Below the pieces are notes generated by a model that saw only the letters and a list, made by a program, of their open reading frames with translations, made no database searches and had not been told where the DNA came from. DNA of 64,000 bases from Mycobacterium sp. E740 (GTDB taxonomy: Bacteria > Actinomycetota > Actinomycetes > Mycobacteriales > Mycobacteriaceae), in assembly GCF_001672895.1 (NCBI RefSeq), contig NZ_LZKP01000080.1, forward strand, positions 1 through 64,000. Reading direction: 5' to 3'. The translations under genes were made by a program, and so were the position numbers. Positions within the stretch are counted from its first letter, which is position 1, and every line of letters begins with the position of its first letter. Below, piece after piece: positions 8,676 to 16,931 of the stretch.

Positions 8676-9635
8676 ATGACCAACACTGAATCCACCTTGC
8701 TCAACCAGCTGCGCACGATCCTGGACCTGACTCACACCGAGATCCAGGTCGCTGAGACGCGGATCGCGCAGGCCCGGACCGACGCCGTGCGTCGCGAGTT
8801 GACCCAGAACGCCGAGCACGGTCGCGTCCGCGCCGAGGCCATCGAGAAGGCGATCCGCGACCTGGGCGGTTTCCCCGACACCATCGGCCCGTTCCTGGGA
8901 CGTGCCGCGGCGGCCGTCAAGGCGCTGACCGAGCAGGCTCAGCCGTTCGACGAGGCGCTGCTGGGTGACCTGGCGCTGGAGGACCAGCTGCTGGATCGGG
9001 CGCGCTACATCAAGGCGCTTTCCGTCGCGGCCAAGAAGCCGGACGTGCAGGACCTGGCGGACCGGCTGATCACCGCGCACTCGGCGACGGTGAACTGGCT
9101 GACCACCGTGCTGGCCGAGGATGCGCTCGGCGGCCCGGCGGCGCTGCAGCGCACCCCGCTGCAGGCGGCAGCGGGCACCGCGGTGAAGCTGGTCAACCTG
9201 CCCGGCCAGTGGTCGGCGCAGTCGGTGGAGCGGATCGCCGAGCTGGTGCGCTCGGCGGGACCGGCCGTCGAGGACCTGCGTCAGCGCGCCCAGCGCGCCG
9301 GCGAGATCACGATCAAGGCGCTCGGCGCTTCGCGGGACGGCGCTCTGAAGCGCGCCGAGGAGGTTGTCCGCCGGGAGGGCGCCGACGATGCGGCTGACGC
9401 GTTGCATCGGGCGCGTGCCCAGGGCGGTGTCGTCGACGCCGACGAACTGCCGATCGCCGGGTATGAGGACCTGAACCTCAACGAGGCCGTGGCCGCGGTG
9501 AAGGACCTCGACGATCCGAGCGACATCCGCACCATCGTCGCGTACGAGGAGATGCATAAGAACCGCCAGCGACTGGTGTCGGCGGCGCAGACCCGCCTGG
9601 CCGACATCGCGCAGGAAGTCGTCGGCCTCAGCTGA
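8676..9635 (+). CDS. Ferritin-like domain protein
   Basis: Protein of 319 residues, almost wholly helical and rich in Ala, Glu and Arg. The first 150 residues resemble a four-helix ferritin-like domain with acidic/His residues such as EDQLLDRARYIKAL and SATVNWLTTVL. The C-terminal half is a charged helical region ending with a second short acidic/His helix (YEEMHKNRQRL). There is no export signal. A good ribosome site (AAGGGGCG) precedes the ATG. A perfect hairpin terminator follows. Metal binding and function are not proven. Confidence 0.7.
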   Translation: MTNTESTLLNQLRTILDLTHTEIQVAETRIAQARTDAVRRELTQNAEHGRVRAEAIEKAIRDLGGFPDTIGPFLGRAAAAVKALTEQAQPFDEALLGDLALEDQLLDRARYIKALSVAAKKPDVQDLADRLITAHSATVNWLTTVLAEDALGGPAALQRTPLQAAAGTAVKLVNLPGQWSAQSVERIAELVRSAGPAVEDLRQRAQRAGEITIKALGASRDGALKRAEEVVRREGADDAADALHRARAQGGVVDADELPIAGYEDLNLNEAVAAVKDLDDPSDIRTIVAYEEMHKNRQRLVSAAQTRLADIAQEVVGLS

Positions 9636-9651
9636 TCGAACACGACGGAAG

Positions 9652-9678
9652 CACCCCGCGAATCTCGCGGGGTGTTTT
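9652..9678. terminator. Intrinsic terminator after the ferritin-like gene
   Basis: A perfect 9-bp GC-rich stem, CACCCCGCG (9652-9660) with CGCGGGGTG (9666-9674), has a 5-base loop and is followed by TTTT. It lies 17 bases after the plus-strand stop and just beyond the end of the convergent thioesterase gene, so it may serve both. Confidence 0.85.
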
Positions 9679-9696
9679 CACTTGTGCCGCTGGGGT

Positions 9697-10500
9697 TTAC
9701 ATTCGCGGCGGAGCGAAGCCGGGGTTCGACAGCGCGTTGGCGACCCCGCTACCGATGGGACCGTGTTCATCGACGAGTGTGGCGGTGCCGGTGGCCACGC
9801 CGTCGTGGCTGTAATGCGTCAGCGCGGCCAGCCCGAGATACGGCCCGCGCGGCAGGCGCGCCAGCGTGACGGTGTAGTCGGCGTTGATCCACTGCAGACC
9901 GCTCGGCCCGAAGTGGGTCAACGAGCTCACCATGTCGCCGGCCATCGCCGCCCGGGTGAACGGCGTGAGCTCCTCGCCCTCGACGAGCGGCCGGAAGTCG
10001 CGCACCCAGATGTACTTGGGCCCCGAGTGCTGCCAGCCCGACAAGCCCTCACCGGGACTGGGTTCGTGGCCTTCCTTGCCGTACGTCCAGACCAGCGTCG
10101 ACAGGCCGCGCGGGATGGGGTCCGGCGTCGGCGGCAGCGGCGGCATGGTGACCGGCGAGGTCCAGATCTCGTCCCGCGGTTGGTCGCCGCGGCGGAGGAA
10201 CAAGGCGGTGGCCCGCGCGACGACCGTGTTGTCCTGGGTCATCAGCGCATCGACGAGCTTCAGGCGGCGGCCCTGGCGCACGGCCGCGGTTTCGACGCGC
10301 ACGGCCGACAGTGCGGCGGGCCGGAACAGGTCGACGGTGAGACGGGCGGGCTGGAACTCGGGATTCCCGGCGTCGCGTTCGAGCACGTGACCGAGCAGTC
10401 CGCCGACGTAGTTGCCGCTGATGGTCTGACCCCACGGGCCCCGCGCGATGGGTGCGGGCACGAATGCGTCGCCGTCGGGAGTGAAGAACGCCGCCACCAT
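9697..10500 (-). CDS. Acyl-CoA thioesterase (TesB-like double hot-dog)
   Basis: Protein of 267 residues of the thioesterase superfamily: N-terminal GPWGQTISGNYVGGLLGH, then ARLTVDLFRPAAL and a second hot-dog region ending with ADYTVTLARLPRGPYLGL and GTATLVDEHGPIGSG. Such proteins hydrolyse acyl-CoA to free acid and CoA. It is last of a minus-strand run (EVE, pirin, GNAT, thioesterase). Substrate chain length cannot be read from sequence. Confidence 0.85.
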   Translation of the reverse strand: MVAAFFTPDGDAFVPAPIARGPWGQTISGNYVGGLLGHVLERDAGNPEFQPARLTVDLFRPAALSAVRVETAAVRQGRRLKLVDALMTQDNTVVARATALFLRRGDQPRDEIWTSPVTMPPLPPTPDPIPRGLSTLVWTYGKEGHEPSPGEGLSGWQHSGPKYIWVRDFRPLVEGEELTPFTRAAMAGDMVSSLTHFGPSGLQWINADYTVTLARLPRGPYLGLAALTHYSHDGVATGTATLVDEHGPIGSGVANALSNPGFAPPRM

Positions 10501-10527
10501 CGCGACGACGTTAGTGGGCTGTTCGGA

Positions 10528-10860
10528 TCAGTGACCAGCCAGCCAGCGCTTGATCTCGTCGGACACCGGATCGACGACGTCGGCGTACTCGTCGTGCTTC
10601 TCGACGTAGTTGGCCACCATCTCGCAGACGGGCACGATGCGCAGGCCGGCATCGCGGGTGCTCTGCAACGCCTCGCCGATCAGGATGGTGGCCAGGCCGC
10701 GACCCTCGAAGTCGCTGTCCACCTCCGTGTGGGTGAAGACGCGCTGGCCGTCGCGGTCGGCGAACTCGGCCAGGCCGACGTCCTTGCCGTCGACGGAGAT
10801 CGTGTAGCGGTCGGATCCGGCAGCGACCTCGGTCGGCGCCCCGGTTTTGTCGGTGGTCAT
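10528..10860 (-). CDS. YjdJ-type small GNAT acetyltransferase
   Basis: Protein of 110 residues, the short single-domain GNAT type. RYTISVDGKDVGLAEF is followed by FTHTEVDSDFEGRGLA, where EGRGLA is the acetyl-CoA pyrophosphate loop, and then VPVCEMVANYVEKHDEY. These small GNATs lack the usual N-terminal half and their substrates are largely unknown. The start is seven bases downstream of the pirin gene's stop on the same strand. Confidence 0.88.
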   Translation of the reverse strand: MTTDKTGAPTEVAAGSDRYTISVDGKDVGLAEFADRDGQRVFTHTEVDSDFEGRGLATILIGEALQSTRDAGLRIVPVCEMVANYVEKHDEYADVVDPVSDEIKRWLAGH

Positions 10861-10867
10861 GTCTCCT

Positions 10868-11842
10868 CTATACCCGCGGGTTCGGCCGCGGACGCAAGGT
10901 GACGTTGGGCAAGGGAGGGGCGGGCAACCGCGAGACCGCGCCGCGGTAGCCCCGCACTGCCCCGAACCTGTCGTCGCCGGCTTCCCACTGCCGGCGGTAC
11001 GTCACGATGTCGTCGTGATCGCGGCCGACGAAGTTCCACCACATCACCAACTGCTCCGGGAACGGTGGCCCGCCGAGCAGCATCAGCCGGGCGGACTGCG
11101 CGCCACGGTTGGTCAGGGTCAGCCGGTCGTGACCGGCGGCCTGGAACGCCAGATCCGCCACGTCTAGCGCTGTCCCCGCGACCGACACCTCGCCGTGGTC
11201 GAGCAGTACGCCGTGCTCGAACTCGGGGTCGACTTCCAGCACCAGGGCGGCGCCGGGTTCGAGGTCGACCTGGGCGCCGAGGAGCGGTGTGAACGTGTGC
11301 ACGGGGGAGCGCAGCCCCTCGAGTTCGCCGAGGAACACGCGTAGCGTCGCGTCGCCGAGCCGGCCCGGTTCCGGCGCGAAGTGCGCGAAGTCGCGACCGG
11401 TGTCGCGCGCTTCGTCGGGCAGCGCCACCCACAACTGCACTCCATGCAACATCGGAGATGCCTCGGCAGGAGGCACGGAGACCTCGGAGTGACAGATGCC
11501 GGCGCCGGCCGTCATCAGGTTGAGCTCACCGGGCCGCACGATCGCGTGCACCCCAGCGCTGTCGCGGTGTTCGACCTCGCCGCTGAACAACCAGCTGACC
11601 GTCTGCAAACCGGTGTGCGGGTGCGGTGGCACATCCATCGGACCGCCGCTGCGCACGTCGTGCGGGCCGTAATGGTCCACGAAGCACCACGCCCCGATCA
11701 GCGAACGCTCCCGCTGCGGCAGCGTACGTCGCACCCTGATGGCCCGCGGCCCACCCAGCGGCACTTCGCGCGGATGCAGGATCCCGGCGAACGGCGATGC
11801 CGCGCAGGCGACTTCGGCCGGCGCCGGTTCGGTGTTGCTCAC
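10868..11842 (-). CDS. Pirin-family bicupin protein
   Basis: Protein of 324 residues with the pirin pattern: LIGAWCFVDHYGP, DVPPHPHTGLQTVSWLFSG (His metal ligands), GELNLMTAGAGICHSE and HGVQLWVALP. The C-terminal cupin is followed by PFPEQLVMWWNFVGRDHDD. Pirins bind iron; some have quercetinase activity or act as redox-sensing co-regulators. This is the first of two pirins in the window (see 35284-36252); they differ clearly and are not a recent duplication. Confidence 0.92.
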   Translation of the reverse strand: MSNTEPAPAEVACAASPFAGILHPREVPLGGPRAIRVRRTLPQRERSLIGAWCFVDHYGPHDVRSGGPMDVPPHPHTGLQTVSWLFSGEVEHRDSAGVHAIVRPGELNLMTAGAGICHSEVSVPPAEASPMLHGVQLWVALPDEARDTGRDFAHFAPEPGRLGDATLRVFLGELEGLRSPVHTFTPLLGAQVDLEPGAALVLEVDPEFEHGVLLDHGEVSVAGTALDVADLAFQAAGHDRLTLTNRGAQSARLMLLGGPPFPEQLVMWWNFVGRDHDDIVTYRRQWEAGDDRFGAVRGYRGAVSRLPAPPLPNVTLRPRPNPRV

Positions 11843-11858
11843 CAGTCCACGGTAGGCC

Positions 11859-12278
11859 TCATCCCGGGCTCGTCATCGCCGAACGGATCACCTCCAGATC
11901 GTCGTCATCGATCCGGAAGACCCCGGAGCGGAACTTGTAGCCCCACCGCGCCTTGTTCTCGATGAACCCGAGCTGCTCGATGAGCGGCCGGATCGGCGTC
12001 TCGACCGCATCGAGGAAGTCGACGTTGCGCCGCCACGATTCGAAATCCGACGACGCGTGATCCAGGTAGGGCTCGTCGTCGGCGACCCGCCCGATCGCGG
12101 TGAACGCCTGCAGCGGCGGCCCGTCCGGGTACACCGTCCGAGGCGAGTAGAACACGATCCAGTCGCCGCGTTCCATCTTGCGCAACATCGTGGGCCTGCC
12201 GTGGTTTGCCTGCGTGAAGCGGCCGCGCACGCCGAATTCGACATGGTCGCGGCTCACTGTGTTGATCCAGTTCGTCAT
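11859..12278 (-). CDS. EVE-domain protein
   Basis: Protein of 139 residues starting MTNWINTVSRDHVEFGVRG. The pattern MLRKMERGDWIVFYSPRT, FTAIGRVADDEPY and FIENKARWGYKFRSGVF is typical of EVE domains, PUA-like modules that can bind modified nucleobases. The ATG at 12278 fits the family start; the frame runs 23 codons further upstream. It probably starts the minus-strand cluster with pirin, GNAT and thioesterase. Confidence 0.88.
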   Translation of the reverse strand: MTNWINTVSRDHVEFGVRGRFTQANHGRPTMLRKMERGDWIVFYSPRTVYPDGPPLQAFTAIGRVADDEPYLDHASSDFESWRRNVDFLDAVETPIRPLIEQLGFIENKARWGYKFRSGVFRIDDDDLEVIRSAMTSPG

Positions 12279-12371
12279 GCCTCGAACGCTAGGCGCGACG
12301 GCCGACATCCGGACGTGTCGCGCACCCGCCCTGTGGATAACTTCCACGGTCGGTGATTAGCATCGGACGCC

Positions 12372-13940
12372 GTGAGTGACGAGTCGCTGCGCGACGACCA
12401 CGCCGAACTGCTGCAGCGCCGCGCGCTCACCGAAGATGCGGCCCGGCCGGACGCCGTCGCGCGCAGGCGCACCGCGAACGCCAGGACCGCCCGGGAGAAC
12501 ATCGCCGACCTTGTCGACGAGGGCTCGTTCGTCGAGTACGGACGGTTCGCCATCGCGGCGCAGCGGCACCGCCGTGACCTCGACGACCTGATCGCCCGCA
12601 CCCCGGCCGATGGTCTGGTCGCAGGAACGGCGCGGATCAACGGCGACCAGTTCGGGAACGACCGAAGCGCTTGCGCCGTGTTGTCCTACGACTACACGGT
12701 GCTGGCCGGGACGCAGGGTGCGCTGGGCCATCGCAAGAAGGACCGGCTGTTCGAACTCATCGAGCGGATGCGCCTTCCGACGGTGTTCTTCGCCGAGGGC
12801 GGCGGCGGGCGGCCGGGCGACACCGACATACCGGTGGTGTCCGCGCTCGACGCCCGGGCGTTCAAGCTGTGGGCGGCGCTCTCCGGCGTGGTGCCGCGGA
12901 TCGCCGTCGTCCACGGCCGGTGTTTCGCGGGCAACGCCGTCATCGCCGGATGCTCGGATCTGATTGTGGCGACGGAGAATACGTCGATCGGCATGGGTGG
13001 CCCGGCGATGATCGCCGGCGGCGGACTCGGCGATGTTCCGCCCGACGAGGTGGGTCCGATCAGCGTGCAGTCGCCCAACGGCGTCGTCGACGTCGTCGTC
13101 GCGGACGAGGCCGAGGCCGTTGCGGTGACCAAACGGCTCCTCGGTTATTTCCAGGGCACGACGGCGCCCGGCCCGGTCGGCAACCAAACCCGTTTGCGCG
13201 CAATGGTTCCCGAGCGTGCGCGGCGCGCGTACCAGGTCGCTCCGGTGATCGAGACGCTGGCCGACGAGGGGTCGGTGACGTTCCTGCGCACACGGTTCGC
13301 GCCGGAGATGGTGACCGCGCTGGCGCGGTTCGACGGGCGCGCGGTCGGTGTCATCGCGAACAACACCATGGTGATGGCGGGGGCTATCACCGCCGCGGCG
13401 GCTGACAAGGCGGCCCGCTTCCTGCAACTGTGCGACGCGTTCGGGCTGCCGGTCGTCTCGCTCGTGGACTGTCCGGGCTACATGGTCGGCCCGGCCGCCG
13501 AGGCCGAGGCGTTGGTCCGTCGTGCATCGCGAATGTTGGTGGCGGGCGCGGCGATGCAGGTTCCGTTGGTGGCGGTGATCCTGCGGCGCGGATACGGGCT
13601 GGGCGCGCAGGCGATGACCGGCGGCAGTCTGCGCGAACCCGTGCTGACGGTGGCATGGCCGGGCGCGCACCTGGGACCGATGGGCCTGGAGGGCGCGGTG
13701 CGGCTGGGCATGCGCAAGGAGCTCGACGCGATCGCCGACGACGCTGAACGCGAAGAGCGGGTCCGCCAGGCGACGGCCGCGGCGCAGGACAATGCCAAGG
13801 CGCTCAACGCCGCTGCGCTGTTCGAGATCGACGACGTGATTGACCCGGCGGACACGCGCGACGTGGTGGTCAACACGCTGGCGGCAGCGACTGCGCACGC
13901 ACCGCATCGTGGTGGCCGGCGTTTCGTCGACACCTGGTAG
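12372..13940 (+). CDS. Acyl-CoA carboxylase carboxyltransferase (beta) subunit
   Basis: Protein of 522 residues with both crotonase-like carboxyltransferase lobes. The N-lobe contains RRTANARTARENIADLVD and TIPV-type region LPTVFFAEGGGGRPG; the C-lobe contains GVIANNTMVMAGAI, FLQLCDAFGLPVVSLVDCPG and LRRGYGLGAQAM. It transfers carboxyl from biotin to an acyl-CoA such as propionyl-CoA. No biotin carboxylase is adjacent, so it must use an alpha subunit encoded elsewhere. Start is GTG at 12372. A hairpin terminator follows, facing convergent whiB6. Confidence 0.9.
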   Translation: MSDESLRDDHAELLQRRALTEDAARPDAVARRRTANARTARENIADLVDEGSFVEYGRFAIAAQRHRRDLDDLIARTPADGLVAGTARINGDQFGNDRSACAVLSYDYTVLAGTQGALGHRKKDRLFELIERMRLPTVFFAEGGGGRPGDTDIPVVSALDARAFKLWAALSGVVPRIAVVHGRCFAGNAVIAGCSDLIVATENTSIGMGGPAMIAGGGLGDVPPDEVGPISVQSPNGVVDVVVADEAEAVAVTKRLLGYFQGTTAPGPVGNQTRLRAMVPERARRAYQVAPVIETLADEGSVTFLRTRFAPEMVTALARFDGRAVGVIANNTMVMAGAITAAAADKAARFLQLCDAFGLPVVSLVDCPGYMVGPAAEAEALVRRASRMLVAGAAMQVPLVAVILRRGYGLGAQAMTGGSLREPVLTVAWPGAHLGPMGLEGAVRLGMRKELDAIADDAEREERVRQATAAAQDNAKALNAAALFEIDDVIDPADTRDVVVNTLAAATAHAPHRGGRRFVDTW

Positions 13941-13946
13941 CGGCAG

Positions 13947-13979
13947 GCCCGCCGCCGACCCCCCGATCCGGCGGCGGGC
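13947..13979. terminator. Hairpin between convergent accD-like and whiB6 genes
   Basis: A perfect 11-bp stem, GCCCGCCGCCG (13947-13957) with CGGCGGCGGGC (13969-13979), has an 11-base loop and no T-tract. It fills the 49-base gap between the two converging genes, so it is a likely bidirectional terminator of the U-less type seen in mycobacteria. Confidence 0.65.
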
Positions 13980-13989
13980 GAGCCTGGCG

Positions 13990-14280
13990 TCAGGCGGACT
14001 CGGCGAACAGCCGACGGTCGCGCACCGGCTGGCCATGCCGCTCGGCCAGTGACTTGAGCTGCCGCAGGGCAAATGTACGGCCTCGACCGGTCTCGGGGAC
14101 GAAGATGCCGGCCCAAAGACCTTCGGCGCGCGGTAACTCGCACGCTTCGCGGGCGCAGAGCCAGCGCCGCGGGCAGGCCCGGCAGATCGCCTTGGCTTCC
14201 GCATCGGCCGACGTGGTCCACCGCTCGGGATCACGGGTGCACGCGCCGACGGGGATTTCGTCCCACTCAGTTCTGTTCAT
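13990..14280 (-). CDS. whiB6: WhiB6-like iron-sulfur transcription regulator
   Basis: Protein of 96 residues with the four cluster cysteines at C14, C33, C36 and C42 (CX18CX2CX5C), and GLWAG in place of the usual GVWGG turn. The C-terminal part (FALRQLKSLAERHGQPVRD) and CRACPRRWLCA match WhiB6 as I recall it rather than WhiB5. WhiB6 binds a 4Fe-4S cluster, senses redox/NO and controls esx-1 genes. It lies next to the ESX-1 block as in other mycobacteria and is divergent from an HTH gene across a repeat-rich spacer. Confidence 0.9.
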   Translation of the reverse strand: MNRTEWDEIPVGACTRDPERWTTSADAEAKAICRACPRRWLCAREACELPRAEGLWAGIFVPETGRGRTFALRQLKSLAERHGQPVRDRRLFAESA

Positions 14281-14334
14281 CGTTGTCGCTCCTCTGCGCT
14301 GTCAGCGGCGGACGTGCCGCGGTGGTTCGTAAAC

Positions 14335-14503
14335 GTAGCGAAGAAACCGTAGCGACGCAACAGTTAGAAACTGCGGACCAGGGCGTGGGCCTGGGACGCC
14401 TGCGCAAACCGTAGCGACAGCACTATTTCAGCATGCGCAAACCGCAGCAGCGACGCGACTCGAGAACGCCTCCAGCGGTCAAGCCGTAGCGCTGGACGTA
14501 GCG
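14335..14503. promoter_or_regulatory. Repeat-rich whiB6/HTH spacer: five GTAGCG motifs and a TGCGCAAACCG direct repeat
   Basis: The 278-base spacer between whiB6 and the divergent HTH gene contains GTAGCG at 14335, 14349, 14411, 14486 and 14498. It also has a direct repeat TGCGCAAACCG at 14401-14411 and 14434-14444, 33 bases apart. This is far denser than chance for a 6-mer in about 230 bases. I read it as an array of regulator sites; the binding protein is unknown. No confident -10/-35 was picked. Confidence 0.6.
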
Positions 14504-14558
14504 GTGGTTAGGATTGCGGAGCCGTTTTCGCCACCGCCTTCCGAGGATCGCCGCGCCA

Positions 14559-15290
14559 ATGACCAACCCGGAGTCGATCGAGCAACCGTCCGCGGTGCCC
14601 GATCCCGGCATGGTTCGCGCCGGGGGAGCGGCGGCGGCACGGCGTCGTGAACTCAACATCAGCCAGCGCAGCCTCGCCGCCGACGGCATCATCAACGCCG
14701 GCGCCCTGATTGCCTTCGAGAAGGGCAGGAGCTGGCCGCGGGAGCGCACCCGAGCAAAGCTCGAAGAGGTTTTGCGGTGGCCGCCGGGAACGATCGCGCG
14801 GCTCCGGCGAGGAGAAGCGGCCGGCGGCGATTCCGAACCGCCACCGCCTGCCGGCACCGACGAGGTTCCCCTGATCGCGCAGGCGGTACTCACGGCGGTG
14901 AGCACCTTCGACTCCGCGATCGCGGGGCTGCCTGAGCCCGACCATCCCGAATTCGGGCCGAAGGCGACGAAGATCCTGGCGGACCTGCGCCAGCTCGAGG
15001 GCGTGGCGGCCCGGGCCGCGCAGATCAGCCGGGTGACGCCGCCGCTGATCAAGGCGCTGAGCGCGGTGCGGACGCGTTACGACGGCTTGATGATGCGCGC
15101 GGCACGCGGCCCGCACGCCACGCTCGGCCAGCGACTGTATGCCGTGCGCCGTCGCGCGAACCTGACGATCTCCGAGACTGCGCAGGCCGCCGGGGTCTCC
15201 GACAACGACGTGGTCGATGCCGAAGCCGAACGACAGGTGTCAGCGGCGGCCGTCGAGGCGATCAACGGGCTCATCGGCCAACTGGCCTGA
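14559..15290 (+). CDS. Regulator with two HTH (XRE-like) regions
   Basis: Protein of 243 residues. An N-terminal XRE-like helix-turn-helix (ARRRELNISQRSLAADG, then ALIAFEKGRSWPRERTR, about residues 28-80) is followed by a long helical middle. A second HTH-like region lies near the C-terminus (GQRLYAVRRRANLTISETA, about 188-225). The ATG at 14559 is supported by GAGGA about ten bases upstream; a TTG at 14514 is possible. It is divergent from whiB6 and converges on the EspI-like gene. A role in ESX-1 control is inferred from position only. Confidence 0.75.
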   Translation: MTNPESIEQPSAVPDPGMVRAGGAAAARRRELNISQRSLAADGIINAGALIAFEKGRSWPRERTRAKLEEVLRWPPGTIARLRRGEAAGGDSEPPPPAGTDEVPLIAQAVLTAVSTFDSAIAGLPEPDHPEFGPKATKILADLRQLEGVAARAAQISRVTPPLIKALSAVRTRYDGLMMRAARGPHATLGQRLYAVRRRANLTISETAQAAGVSDNDVVDAEAERQVSAAAVEAINGLIGQLA

Positions 15291-15297
15291 GCAGACG

Positions 15298-16605
15298 TCA
15301 GTGCCTGTCCCGACTGCGGTCGTCGGTGGCCGGAAAGTGCTCGGCCAGCGCGGCCGCGATCTCGAGGAACCGCCGCCGAGTGGCCGCCGACATCTCCGAT
15401 GTGCCGTTGATGACACCGCCCGGCCGCAGGTGCCCGTCGAACGGCACCTCGACCACCTGCTGCCCTTGTCCTGAAAACTGGTGCGCGAGAACCGAACGCG
15501 TGCGCTTGTCCGCGTGACCATCGGAGTCGTTGAGGACGATGACCGTGCGCTGCAGGAGCCCCGTCAGACCGCGGGCGGCCAGCCAGTCCAGCGTCTGACC
15601 CGCTGCGGCGGCACCATCGACCCAGGGCGAGGACACCACGATCAACGCATCGAGGTCGCGCAGCACCTCCTGGGTGACCGGCGCGTCCATCGTCGAACTG
15701 CAGTCGACGATCGAGATCGTGAAGTGGCGGTCCAGCCGCGACGTGGCCTCTCGGTAGATCGCCGGGTCTAGGACGCGCCGGCGGGCGGGGGTCGCTTCGC
15801 CGGCGAGCACGAACAGTCCGGCCGCGTTGTTGCCCACCCGGCTGCGAACGTCGGCGAAGGTGTCCAGGTGCTGATCGGAGGCCAGCTCCCAGTACGAGCC
15901 CTGCGCCTTCGGATCGACCCGGCTGCCGAGCTTGCCGAACGCAGTGTCGGCGTCGATCGCGACCACCCTGTCGTCCTGGCGCAGCTCGGCGAACACCGAA
16001 CCGATGCTGGCCGAGACCGTCGTCTTGCCGACGCCGCCCTTGCCCATCACGCCGATCTTGTAGTGGCCACGCAGGACGCCCCGGATCTTGGCTTCCAATT
16101 CCGTCTGCCGGACCTCGTCCGGTCCCGGCCCGAGGTTCACCAATCCGAACGTTGCCCGGTGGAGGGCTCTGCGCCAGCCGCGACTCGGCGGCACTCGGCG
16201 CGGCCGTACCAGTTCGTCGGCCCTGATGCGATCGGCATACGAACCGGCCGGTGGCGGGCCCGGCGGCCGTGCTTCGGGCCCGTATCCGGGGCCAGGCCAC
16301 CGCCCGGGCCACGGCGGAGGCGGCTGCTGGGACGGACCCGGCAAATGAGGTGGGTGCGGCGGCTGCTGCCTCGGCGGCGGCTGCAGCTGCGGCCCAACGT
16401 CCGTCGGCCCCCCGTGGCGGCCCACGACGGGCACGGGCCCGGTGTCCCGCGGCGCTCCCGGTGGCGGCCCGAATCGCGACGGCGCCTGGCGGAAGCTGGC
16501 CGGTGGAGTCCTGGGGTCCGAGTCGATCGCCGGCGGTTCGTGGTCGGTTTCTGCAGGGCCGGTCCAGCCGAGTTCTTTCCGCAATGCGTCATCGCGGTCG
16601 GTCAC
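15298..16605 (-). CDS. EspI-like proline-rich MinD/ParA-type ATPase (second copy)
   Basis: Protein of 435 residues with a disordered Pro/Gly/Gln-rich N-terminus (about residues 20-125), a linker with ADRIRADELVRPRR and a C-terminal SIMIBI ATPase. The deviant Walker A GKGGVGKT lies at 188-195; later VVAIDADTAFGKLGS and SIVDCSSTMDAP supply the Walker B-like regions. It resembles EspI (Rv3876) and the Rv3860-type paralogue near whiB6. The GTG at 16605 has a strong site, GAAGGAG, seven bases upstream. It faces away from the ESX-1 operon. A true espI occurs at 28325, so the locus carries two such ATPases. Confidence 0.85.
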   Translation of the reverse strand: MTDRDDALRKELGWTGPAETDHEPPAIDSDPRTPPASFRQAPSRFGPPPGAPRDTGPVPVVGRHGGPTDVGPQLQPPPRQQPPHPPHLPGPSQQPPPPWPGRWPGPGYGPEARPPGPPPAGSYADRIRADELVRPRRVPPSRGWRRALHRATFGLVNLGPGPDEVRQTELEAKIRGVLRGHYKIGVMGKGGVGKTTVSASIGSVFAELRQDDRVVAIDADTAFGKLGSRVDPKAQGSYWELASDQHLDTFADVRSRVGNNAAGLFVLAGEATPARRRVLDPAIYREATSRLDRHFTISIVDCSSTMDAPVTQEVLRDLDALIVVSSPWVDGAAAAGQTLDWLAARGLTGLLQRTVIVLNDSDGHADKRTRSVLAHQFSGQGQQVVEVPFDGHLRPGGVINGTSEMSAATRRRFLEIAAALAEHFPATDDRSRDRH

Positions 16606-16931
16606 TGCGCTCTCCTTCGGACGTCGTGGTCGGCCCCTCATCAAGTATCAACTACCGCCTCAGGCGGGCGGACCGCGCGCTTTCGTCGCGGCGAAAACTG
16701 GTGACCTGAGCGGTGGTGCACCGCTGGTACGCTGACCTGCGACGAAGTGTTCTGCGAGGTTGCCTCGTAGTCGCATGCCAGCGCGTGGCGGCAAGGGAAC
16801 GGCCGACAGTGCGCAGCGGAGCCGGCCCGGTGAGGCCGGCATTGATTCAGTGGCGCCGTAGCAGCAGGCTGTCCGTTGATCAACCGGGCTGGGCGATAAT
16901 CGCGGAACGAGAAGTGAGGAGCAAGGGACCG
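16606..16931. promoter_or_regulatory. Divergent promoter region upstream of the ESX-1 operon
   Basis: This 326-base gap separates the EspI-like gene from the first espF-like gene. It holds two perfect dyads: CCGCCT-C-AGGCGG (16655-16667) near the EspI-like start and GCGGTG-GTG-CACCGC (16710-16724). The second is followed by TACGCT (16728-16733), which fits a TANNNT -10. A GATAAT at 16895-16900 is another -10-like hexamer near the gene start. No gene is seen here and espE is absent. Promoter assignment is tentative. Confidence 0.45.

Noticed and set aside
12357..14234. A very long minus-strand open frame opposite the carboxyltransferase gene
   Set aside because: GC-rich antisense frames stay open by chance; it has no domain and crosses two genes on opposite strands.
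16876..16900. TTGATC and GATAAT as a sigma-70-like promoter
   Set aside because: The gap is only 13 bases, so the pair is not a good promoter; the -10-like hexamer alone is noted.
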